A stretch of 64,000 nt of DNA, from positions 1 to 64,000 of the forward strand of contig NZ_JAINZZ010000038.1 of assembly GCF_019890725.1 (NCBI RefSeq), written 5' to 3'. The notes under the pieces were generated by a model. It made no database searches. It was not told where the DNA came from and saw nothing but the letters and a program-made list of their open reading frames with translations. Positions 49,017 through 57,624 of this stretch are shown piece by piece; the stretch's first letter is position 1, and the number at the start of each line of letters is the position of its first letter. The position numbers and the translations under genes were made by a program. This DNA comes from Actinacidiphila acidipaludis (GTDB lineage Bacteria; Actinomycetota; Actinomycetes; Streptomycetales; Streptomycetaceae).

Positions 49017-51380
49017 TCAGAAGGTCATGCTCCAGCGCAGGAGGTGGCCAGGGTCGAGGTCGTAGAACCCGGGCGTTCCGTCGGTGACGCGCAGCTTCCA
49101 GGTGCCGGTCGCCTGCACCGCCGAGGCGTCGACGGTGTAGGTCGCGTGGAGTTCGGGCGTCAGCACCCACGGTCCCCAGGCCTTGACGGGGACGACCGTG
49201 CCGTCCGGGGCGATCAGGTCGATCACCATCGCGTTGCTGAACTCGTGCTCGATGTCGACGCCGACCTTCAGGTCGGCCGGGGCCTTCCCCGGCCTCCCGT
49301 GGACGACCATCGGCGACTCGATCACGCCGAACTGCGGGATCACGGTCGTCGTGGGGTTGACGAAGTAGTGCCCGCCGGAGGCCAGCGCGGTCCAGGTGAA
49401 CGCGATCCGGCGGACGTCCCCGGCCGCGTCGGCGATGCTGACGACCGAGCTGAAGTCACCGGCCCTGTCCGGCGTTCCGCTGATCAGACCGGTGGTGCGG
49501 CTGATCGTCAGCCCGAGGGGCAGCCCCTTGGCGGAGTAGGTCACCGGCCCCGGACGGCTGCTGGACGCGGTGATCTGCCGGCTGACCGGCTGCCCGGTCG
49601 CCACCGGCTCGGTCGGCAGCGGCTGGACGGCGATGTGGTCGACGTAGCGGGCGCCCACGTTCACCCCCGCCCAGGCGTTGGCGACGGCCTCGTAGGCGTC
49701 GCTCTGCGCCCCGTAGAGGTCGGCGGCGGACTGGAGCGTGGCGGTGCGGGCCGCGGCGTAGTCGGTGGTGCTGGTCATGTAGACGGTCAGCGCGCGGTAC
49801 ATCACGGCCGCGGCGTCGGTCAGCCCGATACCCGCGACCGGCAGCCCGTCATAGGTGGGGCTGTCGTAGGCCACGCCGTTGATGGTCTTCTGGCCGCTGC
49901 CCTCGGCGAGCAGGTAGAAGAAGTGGTCACCGATGCCCGCCGCCATGTGCGGCTCGTCCGTCCGCGCCTGCGGGGTCCAGTAGTCCAGCGGCGCGTAGCC
50001 GACGGAGCTGATGCCGGCCTTGGAGGGAAGGTCCATGTAGCGGATGGGCTTGCCGTCGCCGTGCAGGTCGTCCAGTTCGGCCATCGTGTAGTCGGGCACG
50101 TCGTTCGGGTTGTTCGCGTAGAACTCGACCGCGGCGGCCATCATGTCGCTCACCGCCTCGTTGAGCGCCGGCGATTCGCCGAAGTCGCCGAGGCCCGCCG
50201 TAGCCGAGGTGACGCCGTGGGTCATCTCGTGCGCGGCGATGTCCAGGGACGTCACCGGGTGCTTGCCGTCCGCGCCGTCGCCGTAGCTCATGCAGAAGCA
50301 GCTGTCCTGCCAGTTGGCGTTGGCCAGCGGGACGCCCTGCTGCTGCTCGTAGTGGACGCGGGAGTAGCTGCCGCGGCCGTCGTCGGCTATGCCGTTGCGG
50401 CCGAAGCGGTCGCGGTAGAAGTCCCAGGTGGTCTGCGCGCCGTACGCCGCGTCCACCGCGGCGGTCTGCGGGTTCGCCGCCGTGCCGTCGCCCCACACGT
50501 CGTCGTCGTCCGTGAACAGCACGCCGTTGGAGTCGACCGTCGAGTCCAGCGTGCGATGGCCGCCGTGGGCCGGGTCGATCAGCGCGTAGCTGCCGTCGGC
50601 CTGGAGGGTGGAACCGATCGTCACCTTCCCGCTGTAGAGGCTGTCGCCCTCGGCGGACTCCACGTGCTCGGCGTTGTCCAGGGTGGCGCCGCTCGCGGCG
50701 TCCGTGACGACGTGGCGCTCACTGGGGGAGCCGTCCTGCTGCACACCGGTGACGACCGTCTCCCAGGCCAGCCTCGGCCGGCCGCCCGTCATCCAGACCA
50801 CCTGGCGCGGGGCGGTGCGGGCGCCGGCCCTCCGGGTGCCCTTGGCCGCGGCGGTGCTCAGGGCCGACTTCCGCGCGGTGGCGGCCGGCACCTTCGCCGA
50901 GGTGGTCGGCAGGGAAAGCGCGGCCGTGGAGGCGTAGGTGACGCTGCGGGCGCCGCCCGCCCGCTGATGGACCACCAGGTCGCCGCCGATCACCGGCAGC
51001 CCCGCGTAGGTCCGCTCGTAGCGGGTGTGGACCGTGCCGTCGGCGTCCTTGACCACGTCCTTGGGGACCAGCTTCTCCTTCGGGCCGAGCCGCAGTGCGC
51101 GGGCCGTGTCCGCCGCCGCCTTCGCCGCCCGGCCGAGGAACTGCCGCCGCTGCGCCGGCGACAGGTCGACGGCTGCCGCTCCCGGCCGGGCCGTGGCCTT
51201 GATCTCGGGGAGCGCTCCCACGTTCCGGCCGTGCCCGGAGGGGCCGGAGGCGGAGGCCGTGCCGCCGGGCAGGGCGGAGACGGTGAGCACCGCGGCTGCC
51301 ACCGCCAGGGTGGCGGCCAGGCGCCGCCGGGGCCGGCGCGAGCCCTGTGGGGACGCGCTCGTGCTGGTGGACGAATTCAC
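49017..51380 (-). CDS. Secreted M4-family (thermolysin-like) metalloprotease with P domain
   Basis: 787 residues. Signal peptide (RRPRRRLAATLAVAAAVLTV), then a propeptide with FTP/PepSY features (VHTRYERTYAGLPVIGGDLV, about 117-136). The catalytic domain, about 270-560, has zinc motif AAHEMTHGVTSATAGLG (HEMTH about 384-388), third ligand Glu in PALNEAVSDMMAAAV (about 404-418) and a late catalytic His in DEPHMAAGIGDHFFY. An Ig-like linker and a C-terminal proprotein-convertase-type P domain (IESPMVVHGRPGKAPADLKV, LRVTDGTPGFYDLDPG) follow. It is divergent from the potassium channel gene, with a gap of 316 bases showing nothing clear. Confidence 0.93.
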   Translation of the reverse strand: MNSSTSTSASPQGSRRPRRRLAATLAVAAAVLTVSALPGGTASASGPSGHGRNVGALPEIKATARPGAAAVDLSPAQRRQFLGRAAKAAADTARALRLGPKEKLVPKDVVKDADGTVHTRYERTYAGLPVIGGDLVVHQRAGGARSVTYASTAALSLPTTSAKVPAATARKSALSTAAAKGTRRAGARTAPRQVVWMTGGRPRLAWETVVTGVQQDGSPSERHVVTDAASGATLDNAEHVESAEGDSLYSGKVTIGSTLQADGSYALIDPAHGGHRTLDSTVDSNGVLFTDDDDVWGDGTAANPQTAAVDAAYGAQTTWDFYRDRFGRNGIADDGRGSYSRVHYEQQQGVPLANANWQDSCFCMSYGDGADGKHPVTSLDIAAHEMTHGVTSATAGLGDFGESPALNEAVSDMMAAAVEFYANNPNDVPDYTMAELDDLHGDGKPIRYMDLPSKAGISSVGYAPLDYWTPQARTDEPHMAAGIGDHFFYLLAEGSGQKTINGVAYDSPTYDGLPVAGIGLTDAAAVMYRALTVYMTSTTDYAAARTATLQSAADLYGAQSDAYEAVANAWAGVNVGARYVDHIAVQPLPTEPVATGQPVSRQITASSSRPGPVTYSAKGLPLGLTISRTTGLISGTPDRAGDFSSVVSIADAAGDVRRIAFTWTALASGGHYFVNPTTTVIPQFGVIESPMVVHGRPGKAPADLKVGVDIEHEFSNAMVIDLIAPDGTVVPVKAWGPWVLTPELHATYTVDASAVQATGTWKLRVTDGTPGFYDLDPGHLLRWSMTF

Positions 51381-51696
51381 TCCTGGGGTCCTTCCGTTCG
51401 GCCGCGTGCCGGTGGGGACGGCCGCTGAGGGGCGGGGAGGCCGAAGGTCACGGCCCCGCCGCGTCGCTGGCGGGAGTGATCATCGCAGCGGCTGTTCGGG
51501 CCTGTCAGGGGGTGCCGGGGGCGCGAACACGACACGGCGGTAAAGCGCCTGCGGCCGGTCGGTGACGGGCACGGGGACGGCCGGGGCGGCCGCCCGGGGC
51601 CGGGCGGCCGGGCTCGGCCACCGATGCGGCGCGGACCGCCCACCCGGTTGGGTGGGCGGAATCGCCGGGGCACCGGCGGTCGGGAAGACTCGGGGT

Positions 51697-52761
51697 GTGG
51701 CGGTGGCGGCCGACGGCGAGGGCTTCCAGGGCGAGACGCAGGCACGGGTGCGGATGCCGTACCGCGTGCGCGGACCGGTGCGGACCATCCTCGGGCGGCT
51801 CGCCGTGGCAGTGGGCCTCATCGTGGTCGCCGCCTGCGTGGTGTACGCCGGGCGGGACGGGTACCGCGACGCGACCGGACGCCCCGTCAACTGGCTGACC
51901 AGCTTCTACTACGCCGTCGTGACGCTGACGACCATCGGCTACGGCGACGTCGTCCCGGTGACCGGCACCGCGCGCCTGGTCAACACGCTGGTCATCACAC
52001 CGCTGCGGCTCGGCTTCCTGCTGGTCCTGGTGGGCACCACCTTCCGTGCGCTGACCGAGCGCACCCGCCGCGAGTGGAGCGAGCAGTCCTGGAGGCGCAA
52101 GGTGCGCGACCACACCGTCGTCATCGGCTACGGCACCACGGGCCGTGCGGCCGTGTCCACGCTGCGGGCCCGCGGGGGCCGGCCACGCCGCATCATCGTG
52201 ATCGACCCGGACCCGGCGGCGGTGGGCGACGCCAACCGGCACGGCCTGGTCGGGATCGTCGGCGACGGCACCGGCACCGACGTCCTGGAACGGGCGGAGC
52301 TCGGCAAGGCCCGGCACGTGCTGATCGCGACCTCCCGCGACGACACGGCGGTCCTGGCCGCCCTCACCGCCCGCCGGATGAACCCGTCCGCGGTCATCAC
52401 CGCCTCCGTGGCCCGCGCCGAGAACGTCCCGCTGCTGCGCGGCGGCGGGGCGGACAACGTCATCACGTCGTCCGAGACGGCCGGGCACCTGCTCGGCGTG
52501 GCGGCGCTCAACCCGGCTGTGGGCACGGTGCTGGAGGACCTGCTGTCGGTCGGGTTCGGCCTGGAGGTGGCCGAGCGGCCGCCGGACGCGGGCGAGGTCG
52601 GCAGGGGGACGGAGCACATCCGCGAACCGCTGCTCGCCGTCGTGCGCGACGGGCGCCCGCTGCGCTACTGCGATCCGCAGATCGGCGGCATCCGCGCCGA
52701 CGACCGCCTGATCGTCGCCCGCGAGGCCCCCGGGGCCGACGCGCGCCGGCAGCAGGGCTGA
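51697..52761 (+). CDS. Potassium channel with TrkA-N/TrkA-C (RCK) regulatory domains
   Basis: 354 residues. Two membrane helices (about 35-52 and 92-115) flank the pore with selectivity filter TLTTIGYGDVVPVTG (TIGYGD about 80-85). The RCK domain follows with HTVVIGYGTTGRAAVSTLRA, a Rossmann glycine motif, and IVIDPDPAAVGDANRHG (about 167-183). A TrkA-C-like end contains YCDPQIGGIRADDRLIVARE. It is a ligand-gated K+ channel of the MthK/KtrAB-like single-subunit type. The GTG at 51697 is chosen, with an ATG at 51754 also possible. Confidence 0.9.
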   Translation: MAVAADGEGFQGETQARVRMPYRVRGPVRTILGRLAVAVGLIVVAACVVYAGRDGYRDATGRPVNWLTSFYYAVVTLTTIGYGDVVPVTGTARLVNTLVITPLRLGFLLVLVGTTFRALTERTRREWSEQSWRRKVRDHTVVIGYGTTGRAAVSTLRARGGRPRRIIVIDPDPAAVGDANRHGLVGIVGDGTGTDVLERAELGKARHVLIATSRDDTAVLAALTARRMNPSAVITASVARAENVPLLRGGGADNVITSSETAGHLLGVAALNPAVGTVLEDLLSVGFGLEVAERPPDAGEVGRGTEHIREPLLAVVRDGRPLRYCDPQIGGIRADDRLIVAREAPGADARRQQG

Positions 52762-52842
52762 CGGCCCGGGCGGCCACGTCACCGCCCGGCGTCCCGCCGC
52801 GACCGGAAGGGGCCGGGGCGGGACCACAGGCGGTGACGGCGC

Positions 52843-53230
52843 TCAGGGCTTGAGTGTGAAGGTGAAGTCGGCTGCCGTCCTGCCGGACAGACGGATGGCC
52901 GAGACCAACTTCCCGTCGGCGAGCAGCCGTTCGACCCCGGCCCGGGACAGGCCGACGCCCTCCGCGATCAGGCGCACGGGGCGCACCGGGATCGGCGCCG
53001 CGAAACGCACGGCGACGTCCCGCACTTCCGCCCGGGCGGGCGGGGCGCCGGTGTCGAGCCGCCACGCGCCGTCCCAGTCGAGCGGGATCCGGTTCTGGTG
53101 CTTCAGCAGCAGTTCGGCGGGGAGGGTGGGGTCGTTGCCGTGGAGGCGGTCGAGCAGGCCGGGGCGTACCGAGCGGACGGCCACGCGTTCCAGGACGGGG
53201 AACTTCGAGCCTCGCGCACAGCCGCTCCGG
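52843..53230 (-). pseudogene. DUF1062 protein, N-terminal part missing
   Basis: Readable segment: CARGSKFPVLERVAVRSVRP, GLLDRLHGNDPTLPAELLLK, HQNRIPLDWDGAWRLDTG, then VRLIAEGVGLSRAGVERLLA and an end at TFTLKP. In full-length DUF1062 proteins about 60 residues with paired cysteines come first. Here similarity begins at the last cysteine region near 53225 and the open frame before it is unrelated. No ribosome site supports a start there. The gene is probably truncated, most likely by the event that placed the penicillin-binding protein promoter at 53298. Confidence 0.65.
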
Positions 53231-53297
53231 CCTGCCTGCCGGACGGAGTCGATCGACCCGGGCGGGAACCGGCGCACGGGTGCCCAGGTTCGCCTCG

Positions 53298-53303
53298 TAG
53301 GAT
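53298..53303 (+). promoter_or_regulatory. -10 element of the penicillin-binding protein gene
   Basis: TAGGAT, 36 bases before the GTG at 53340. The likely leader contains the ribosome site GAGGGGGG near 53324. Confidence 0.45.
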
Positions 53304-53339
53304 GCGGGCGTTCGAATGGAATGAGGGGGGCTTGGTCTC

Positions 53340-54971
53340 GTGAACACGGCGGGGAAGATCGGCGTCACATGCCTGGCGGTGGGCGTGCTGGCGGTGGGCA
53401 GTGCGGGCGTGTACAAAGTGGTCCACAAGTCGGGCGGTCCACCGCGTTACGACGCGTCCTCCCCGGCCACGACTCCGCCGAGCGACACGGACGCCCAGCA
53501 GGCCGCGCTCGCGTTCCTGCAGGGCTGGGCGGCGGGTCCCGCCCGTTACCAGGAGGCGGCGGACGGCACCGACGCCCCGGCCGCGGCGGCCGCCGCGCTG
53601 CGCGGCTACCACGACGGGCTGGGGCTGACCTCCGTCGCCCTGACGGGCACGGCGGTCGCCGGGCCGACGGCCGGCACCTCCAACGGCGCGCACGTCACCT
53701 TCACCGTCACCGCCCACGTCAGCGGCGGCACCTGGTCCTACGCGGACGGCCTCGACGTCCTGCGCAGTTCCAACGGCGCGGAGGCGGTGCACTGGGCGAG
53801 TACGGTGCTGCACCCGAAGCTGCACCCGGGCCAGTCGCTGAAGGCGGGCACGCTCCCGTCGGGCGCGACCGGGGCCACCGTGCTCGGGGACGACGGCAGG
53901 ACCGTGCTGACCGCCGCCCGCTACCCCTCCCTCCGGGACATCATCACCACGGTCGGCAAGAGCGGCGTCGGCGCCGGCGGGACCGCGGGCACGGGGGTGG
54001 CCGTGGTGGACGCCAAGGGCGCGTTCGTATCCGCGGCCAAGACGTTCACCCGCGGCAAGCCCGGCACCTTCACCACCACGATCGATCCGAAGCTCCAGGC
54101 CGTGGCCGAGCAGGCGGTGAAGGGCAAGCCCAAGTCGTCGGTGGTGGCCCTGGACTACACCACCGGCCGCATCAAGGCCGTGGCCTACAACGGTCCCGCG
54201 GGCAACACCGCCTTCATGGGCTCCGCGGCGCCCGGCTCGACGATGAAGATGATCACCTCGGCGGCGGTCATCGACAAGCTCGGCCTCACGCCCTCGTCGC
54301 CCGCGCCGTGCGCCAAGACCATCAGCGCCGGCGGCGCCACCTTCCACAACGACGCGGGCGAGTCCGACCCCACGGCCGACCTGAAGCGGGCGTTCGCGAT
54401 GTCCTGCAACACCGCGTTCATCCACGTCGGTTACCGCATGCAGCCGGGAGACCTCGCCGACGAGGCCAAGAACGTCTTCGGCATCGGCACCGACTGGTCC
54501 GTCGGCGGGGGAGTGTTCGTCCAGGACGGTTCCGTGCCGGACGTCCCGCCGGACAACGCCACGCAGGCCGCCGACCTGATCGGGCAGGGCAAGGTCCTGA
54601 TGAACCCGCTGGCCGTCGCGTCCGTGGCGGCGACCATCGCGGACAGCCACTACCACCAGCCGGTCATCCTGCCCGGCCAGGCGCAGAAGCCGGCCGCCCG
54701 GCCGATGTCGGCGGGCACCGCCGCCGCGGTGCGGCAACTGATGCGCGCCGCCGCAGGCCCCGGTGGCACCGCCGCCGCGCGGATGGCCGGGATCAACGGC
54801 GGCGCCAAGACCGGCACCTCCGAGGTCGGGCAGAACGCCGAGACCACCAACGGCTGGTTCGCCGCCTACGACCAGGACGACCACATCGCCGTGGGCGCCC
54901 TCGTCATCGGCGGCAAGACCGGCGCCGACTCCGCCGGGTACATCGCCCGCGACGTCCTCCTCGGCCCCTGA
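53340..54971 (+). CDS. Class B penicillin-binding protein, MecA-like, transpeptidase
   Basis: 543 residues. One N-terminal membrane helix (IGVTCLAVGVLAVGSAGV), a MecA_N/NTF2-like domain (about 50-150: AALAFLQGWAAGPARYQEAA) and a linker domain. The transpeptidase domain has SxxK in APGSTMKMITSAAV (Ser about 300), SxN in AMSCNTAFIHVG (about 354) and KTG in GAKTGTSEVG (about 490). It would cross-link peptidoglycan and bind beta-lactams. The NTF2-like N-domain is shared with low-affinity PBPs such as PBP2a, so reduced beta-lactam sensitivity is possible but cannot be read from sequence. Confidence 0.92.
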   Translation: MNTAGKIGVTCLAVGVLAVGSAGVYKVVHKSGGPPRYDASSPATTPPSDTDAQQAALAFLQGWAAGPARYQEAADGTDAPAAAAAALRGYHDGLGLTSVALTGTAVAGPTAGTSNGAHVTFTVTAHVSGGTWSYADGLDVLRSSNGAEAVHWASTVLHPKLHPGQSLKAGTLPSGATGATVLGDDGRTVLTAARYPSLRDIITTVGKSGVGAGGTAGTGVAVVDAKGAFVSAAKTFTRGKPGTFTTTIDPKLQAVAEQAVKGKPKSSVVALDYTTGRIKAVAYNGPAGNTAFMGSAAPGSTMKMITSAAVIDKLGLTPSSPAPCAKTISAGGATFHNDAGESDPTADLKRAFAMSCNTAFIHVGYRMQPGDLADEAKNVFGIGTDWSVGGGVFVQDGSVPDVPPDNATQAADLIGQGKVLMNPLAVASVAATIADSHYHQPVILPGQAQKPAARPMSAGTAAAVRQLMRAAAGPGGTAAARMAGINGGAKTGTSEVGQNAETTNGWFAAYDQDDHIAVGALVIGGKTGADSAGYIARDVLLGP

Positions 54972-55044
54972 CGGACGGGCCCCTCCGCGGCACGGCCGCG
55001 CGCGACCGGACCCGTCCGCGCGCGGCCGTGCCCGGCCCCGGAGG

Positions 55045-55950
55045 TCAGCCGCCGCCGACGCGCGCGGCCTCGTCCTGCAGGGCCGTCACCAGGGCCTGCG
55101 CCTGGGCGGACGGGCGCGGCCGGGTCACGGCGACGGTCGCGCGGCCGGACCGGGAGCTGTCCGCCACGGTGACGGTGCGCACGCCCGCCGGGAGAGCGGG
55201 CAGCGCCAGATCGGGGACGACCGTCAGGCCCAGGCCGGCCGCGACCAGACCGAGCCGCGTCGACCAGCTGCGCGCGGTGTGCGCGATCACGGGGTCAGCC
55301 AGCGTCGGCCACGCCCCGAACTGCGGCTCGCCCGCGCTGCCCTCACCGGCGATCCAGGGCTCCTGGGCGAGATCGGCGACGGTCACGCGTGCACGGCCCG
55401 CGAACCGATGCGTCCCCGGCATTGCCACCAGGAGATCGCCCTGGAGCACGGTGGTCTGCCGGAGTCCGCTCAGGTCGTAGTCCGGCAGGCCCTGCCCGAC
55501 CCCGATGACCGCCACGTCCAGCCGGCCCGCCCGCAGCCGCGTGAGCAGCGCGGGCGTCGAGGCCTCCTGCAGGACGACGGCCAGCCCCGGGTGCCCGGCC
55601 GTCAGGCGCGCCATCGCCCGGGGGACCAGGGCCATCGCGGCCGTCGGATAGGCGCCGGCCGTCAGGCGCCCGGCGAGCCGGTCGCGAAGACCCGCCAGCT
55701 CCAGCTCGGTCGCCGCAAGGTCGGCGAGGACCTCCGTCGCGCGCCGGACGAGCACCTGGCCCGCCGGAGTGAGGGCGACCCCGCGCCGGTTGCGGTCGAA
55801 GATCGGCGCTCCGGCGGCCGCCTCCATGGCGGCGACCTGCCGGGAGACGGCCGACTGCGTGTAGCCGAGGGTCTCGGCGGCCCGCGTGAACGACCCCTCG
55901 GCCGCCACCCGCTGGACGACCCGCAGACCGACGAGCGTGAACTCCGTCAT
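55045..55950 (-). CDS. LysR-family transcriptional regulator
   Basis: 301 residues. Helix-turn-helix FTLVGLRVVQRVAAEGSFTR, AAETLGYTQSAVSRQVAAME (about 20-45), then a LysR substrate domain with LDVAVIGVGQGLPDYDLSGL and LVAAGLGLTVVPDLALPALP. ATG at 55950. It is divergent from a SnoaL-like gene with an inverted repeat of the T-N11-A type between them, so it most likely controls that gene. Effector unknown. Confidence 0.9.
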   Translation of the reverse strand: MTEFTLVGLRVVQRVAAEGSFTRAAETLGYTQSAVSRQVAAMEAAAGAPIFDRNRRGVALTPAGQVLVRRATEVLADLAATELELAGLRDRLAGRLTAGAYPTAAMALVPRAMARLTAGHPGLAVVLQEASTPALLTRLRAGRLDVAVIGVGQGLPDYDLSGLRQTTVLQGDLLVAMPGTHRFAGRARVTVADLAQEPWIAGEGSAGEPQFGAWPTLADPVIAHTARSWSTRLGLVAAGLGLTVVPDLALPALPAGVRTVTVADSSRSGRATVAVTRPRPSAQAQALVTALQDEAARVGGG

Positions 55951-55964
55951 GCCCCCGAAGGTAA

Positions 55965-55981
55965 CATGCGGTTTCGGCATG
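55965..55981. promoter_or_regulatory. LysR-type inverted repeat
   Basis: CATGC (55965-55969) and GCATG (55977-55981) with a 7-base spacer, 15 bases upstream of the LysR start in the divergent intergenic region. It fits the T-N11-A LysR pattern. Confidence 0.45.
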
Positions 55982-56037
55982 GAAAGCGTGCGGGATCATC
56001 GTTGGCCGGCATGGCTGACGCCGCGCACACTGAAGGC

Positions 56038-56484
56038 ATGGCACAGACATTCACGCAGCAGGATCTGGTGGCACGACTGGTCAGGGCCGGGGAGTTGGAG
56101 GTCTCCGGCGAGGACCCGGCGGAGGTGGTCACGTACTTCGACCCCGAGAGGTTCCGCTTCCACGGTCCGGACGGCTTCGAGTCCGGCTTCGACGGGCTCA
56201 CCGCCTACTTCGCCTCGGTGCGCGAGGCGTTCGACGACCGCTCGATCCGGCGCGGCGTCGTGGTGGCCGAAGGGGACCGGGTGGCCTGCCAGACGTGGAT
56301 CGAGGGCACCTTCGTCCGCGAGTTCACCCACTCGCCGGCCGGTCCGCTGCCGCCGAACGGGCGCCGCGTCGTGTTCGACCTCATCAACATCTTCCGCTTC
56401 GACGACGCCGGCCGCCTCGTCGACGAGTGGGTGCGCACCGACAACCGCTCGCTTCTGCGCCAGTTGGGCGCCGAGGGCCGTTAG
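56038..56484 (+). CDS. SnoaL-like / NTF2-fold protein
   Basis: 148 residues. The NTF2-like cone fold is suggested by EVVTYFDPERFRFHGPDGFE, GLTAYFASVREAFDDRSI, VAEGDRVACQTWIEGTFVRE and RRVVFDLINIFRFDDAGRLV. SnoaL-like proteins include ester cyclases and small hydrolases or isomerases, but many are of unknown role. The ATG at 56038 has a weak upstream site (GAAGG). It is divergent from the LysR gene and probably its target. Confidence 0.82.
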   Translation: MAQTFTQQDLVARLVRAGELEVSGEDPAEVVTYFDPERFRFHGPDGFESGFDGLTAYFASVREAFDDRSIRRGVVVAEGDRVACQTWIEGTFVREFTHSPAGPLPPNGRRVVFDLINIFRFDDAGRLVDEWVRTDNRSLLRQLGAEGR

Positions 56485-56523
56485 GGCCTGAACGGGCCTG
56501 AACGGCCCTGAACGGCCCTGTAC
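56484..56523 (+). repeat. Four 10-bp tandem repeats
   Basis: GGGCCTGAAC, GGGCCTGAAC, GGCCCTGAAC and GGCCCTGTAC in direct succession, starting at the last base of the SnoaL-like gene. No function apparent. Confidence 0.75.
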
Positions 56524-56553
56524 GACGACGCCCGCCCGCCGCACTGTGCGGCG

Positions 56554-57504
56554 TCAGTGTCCGGCGTCGTTGGCGCAGCGGAAACCGAGGTTGCCGGAGG
56601 AGGAGTCGGGGGTGTTGGAGGAGCGGGCGGACACCCGGTAGCGGTTGCAGTAGGAGTCGTGGCACAGGTAGGAGCCGCCGCGCAGGACGCGGGTCGTTCC
56701 CGTCGGCGGGCCCGGCGGGTTCTCCGGCGGGGACTGGGCGTAGTACGCCGGGGAGAACCAGTCGGAGCACCACTCCCACACGTTGCCCGCGGTGTTCCAC
56801 AGCCCGTGGCCGTTGGGACGGTAGGTCTTGACCGGCGCCGTGGTCACATAACCGTCCTCGGCGGTGTTGCGGTGGGGGAAGTCCCCCTGCCAGATGTTGC
56901 AGCGCCACCGGCCGCCCGGGGTCAGCTCGTCACCCCAGGCGTAGCGCCGGCCGGCAAGGCCGCCCCGCGCGGCGTACTCCCATTCGGCCTCGGTGGGCAG
57001 GCGCTTGCCGGCCCAGGCGGCGTAGGCGGCGGCGTCGTTCCAGGAGACGTGGACGACCGGGTGGTTCTGCCGGCCGGTGACGTCGGAGTGGGCGCCCTCG
57101 GGGCGGCGCCAGTGGGCGCCGCGGACGTTGATCCACCAGGGAGTCCCGGCGGCCTGGCCCAGGACGTCGGCGGAGGGCGCGTCCACCACCAGGTGGAAGA
57201 CCGCGGACGAGCCGTAGCGCTCGGCGTCCGTGACGTGGCCGGTCGCCTTGACGAAGGTGGCGAACTGGGCGTTGGTGACGGCGGTCTCGTCGATGTGGAA
57301 GGGCGCGAGGTGTACCGGGTGGACGGGGGTCTCGCCGTCGGCCGGGTACCCCTCGTCGAAGGCGTCGCCCATGGCGAACTCGCCGCCGGCCAGCCGGACC
57401 TGCCCGCGGGTCGAGCGGGGGGAGGCGACCGGGACCGGCGGCGGGCCGATGGTCAGTGGCGCACTCGCCCCCGGAGAGCAGCAGGAGCCGTGTACGCGTG
57501 TCAT
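56554..57504 (-). CDS. Formylglycine-generating enzyme (FGE/SUMF1 family)
   Basis: 316 residues. It oxidises a Cys in CxPxR of sulfatases to formylglycine using copper and oxygen. Family landmarks: GGEFAMGDAFDEGYPADGE (about 40-58), NHPVVHVSWNDAAAYAAWAG, RLPTEAEWEYAARGG (about 166-180), NIWQGDFPHRNTAEDGY, and RVLRGGSYLCHDSYCNRYRV with C281 and C286, the copper-binding pair of genuine FGE. Both cysteines are present, so this is an active-type enzyme, not an EgtB-like relative. It is the last gene of the minus-strand operon, 120 bases after a sulfatase whose Cys it likely converts. Confidence 0.93.
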   Translation of the reverse strand: MTRVHGSCCSPGASAPLTIGPPPVPVASPRSTRGQVRLAGGEFAMGDAFDEGYPADGETPVHPVHLAPFHIDETAVTNAQFATFVKATGHVTDAERYGSSAVFHLVVDAPSADVLGQAAGTPWWINVRGAHWRRPEGAHSDVTGRQNHPVVHVSWNDAAAYAAWAGKRLPTEAEWEYAARGGLAGRRYAWGDELTPGGRWRCNIWQGDFPHRNTAEDGYVTTAPVKTYRPNGHGLWNTAGNVWEWCSDWFSPAYYAQSPPENPPGPPTGTTRVLRGGSYLCHDSYCNRYRVSARSSNTPDSSSGNLGFRCANDAGH

Positions 57505-57624
57505 GAGTCCGTTTCCTCCGATCGGGGTGCCGTACGCCGGTGGCCCGTGAAGGACCAGCGGCGTACGGCCGCGCGGGCGGCCGCAGACCGGTTCGGCCGC
57601 CCGCGCCGTGTGCCGGCGCGTCTG

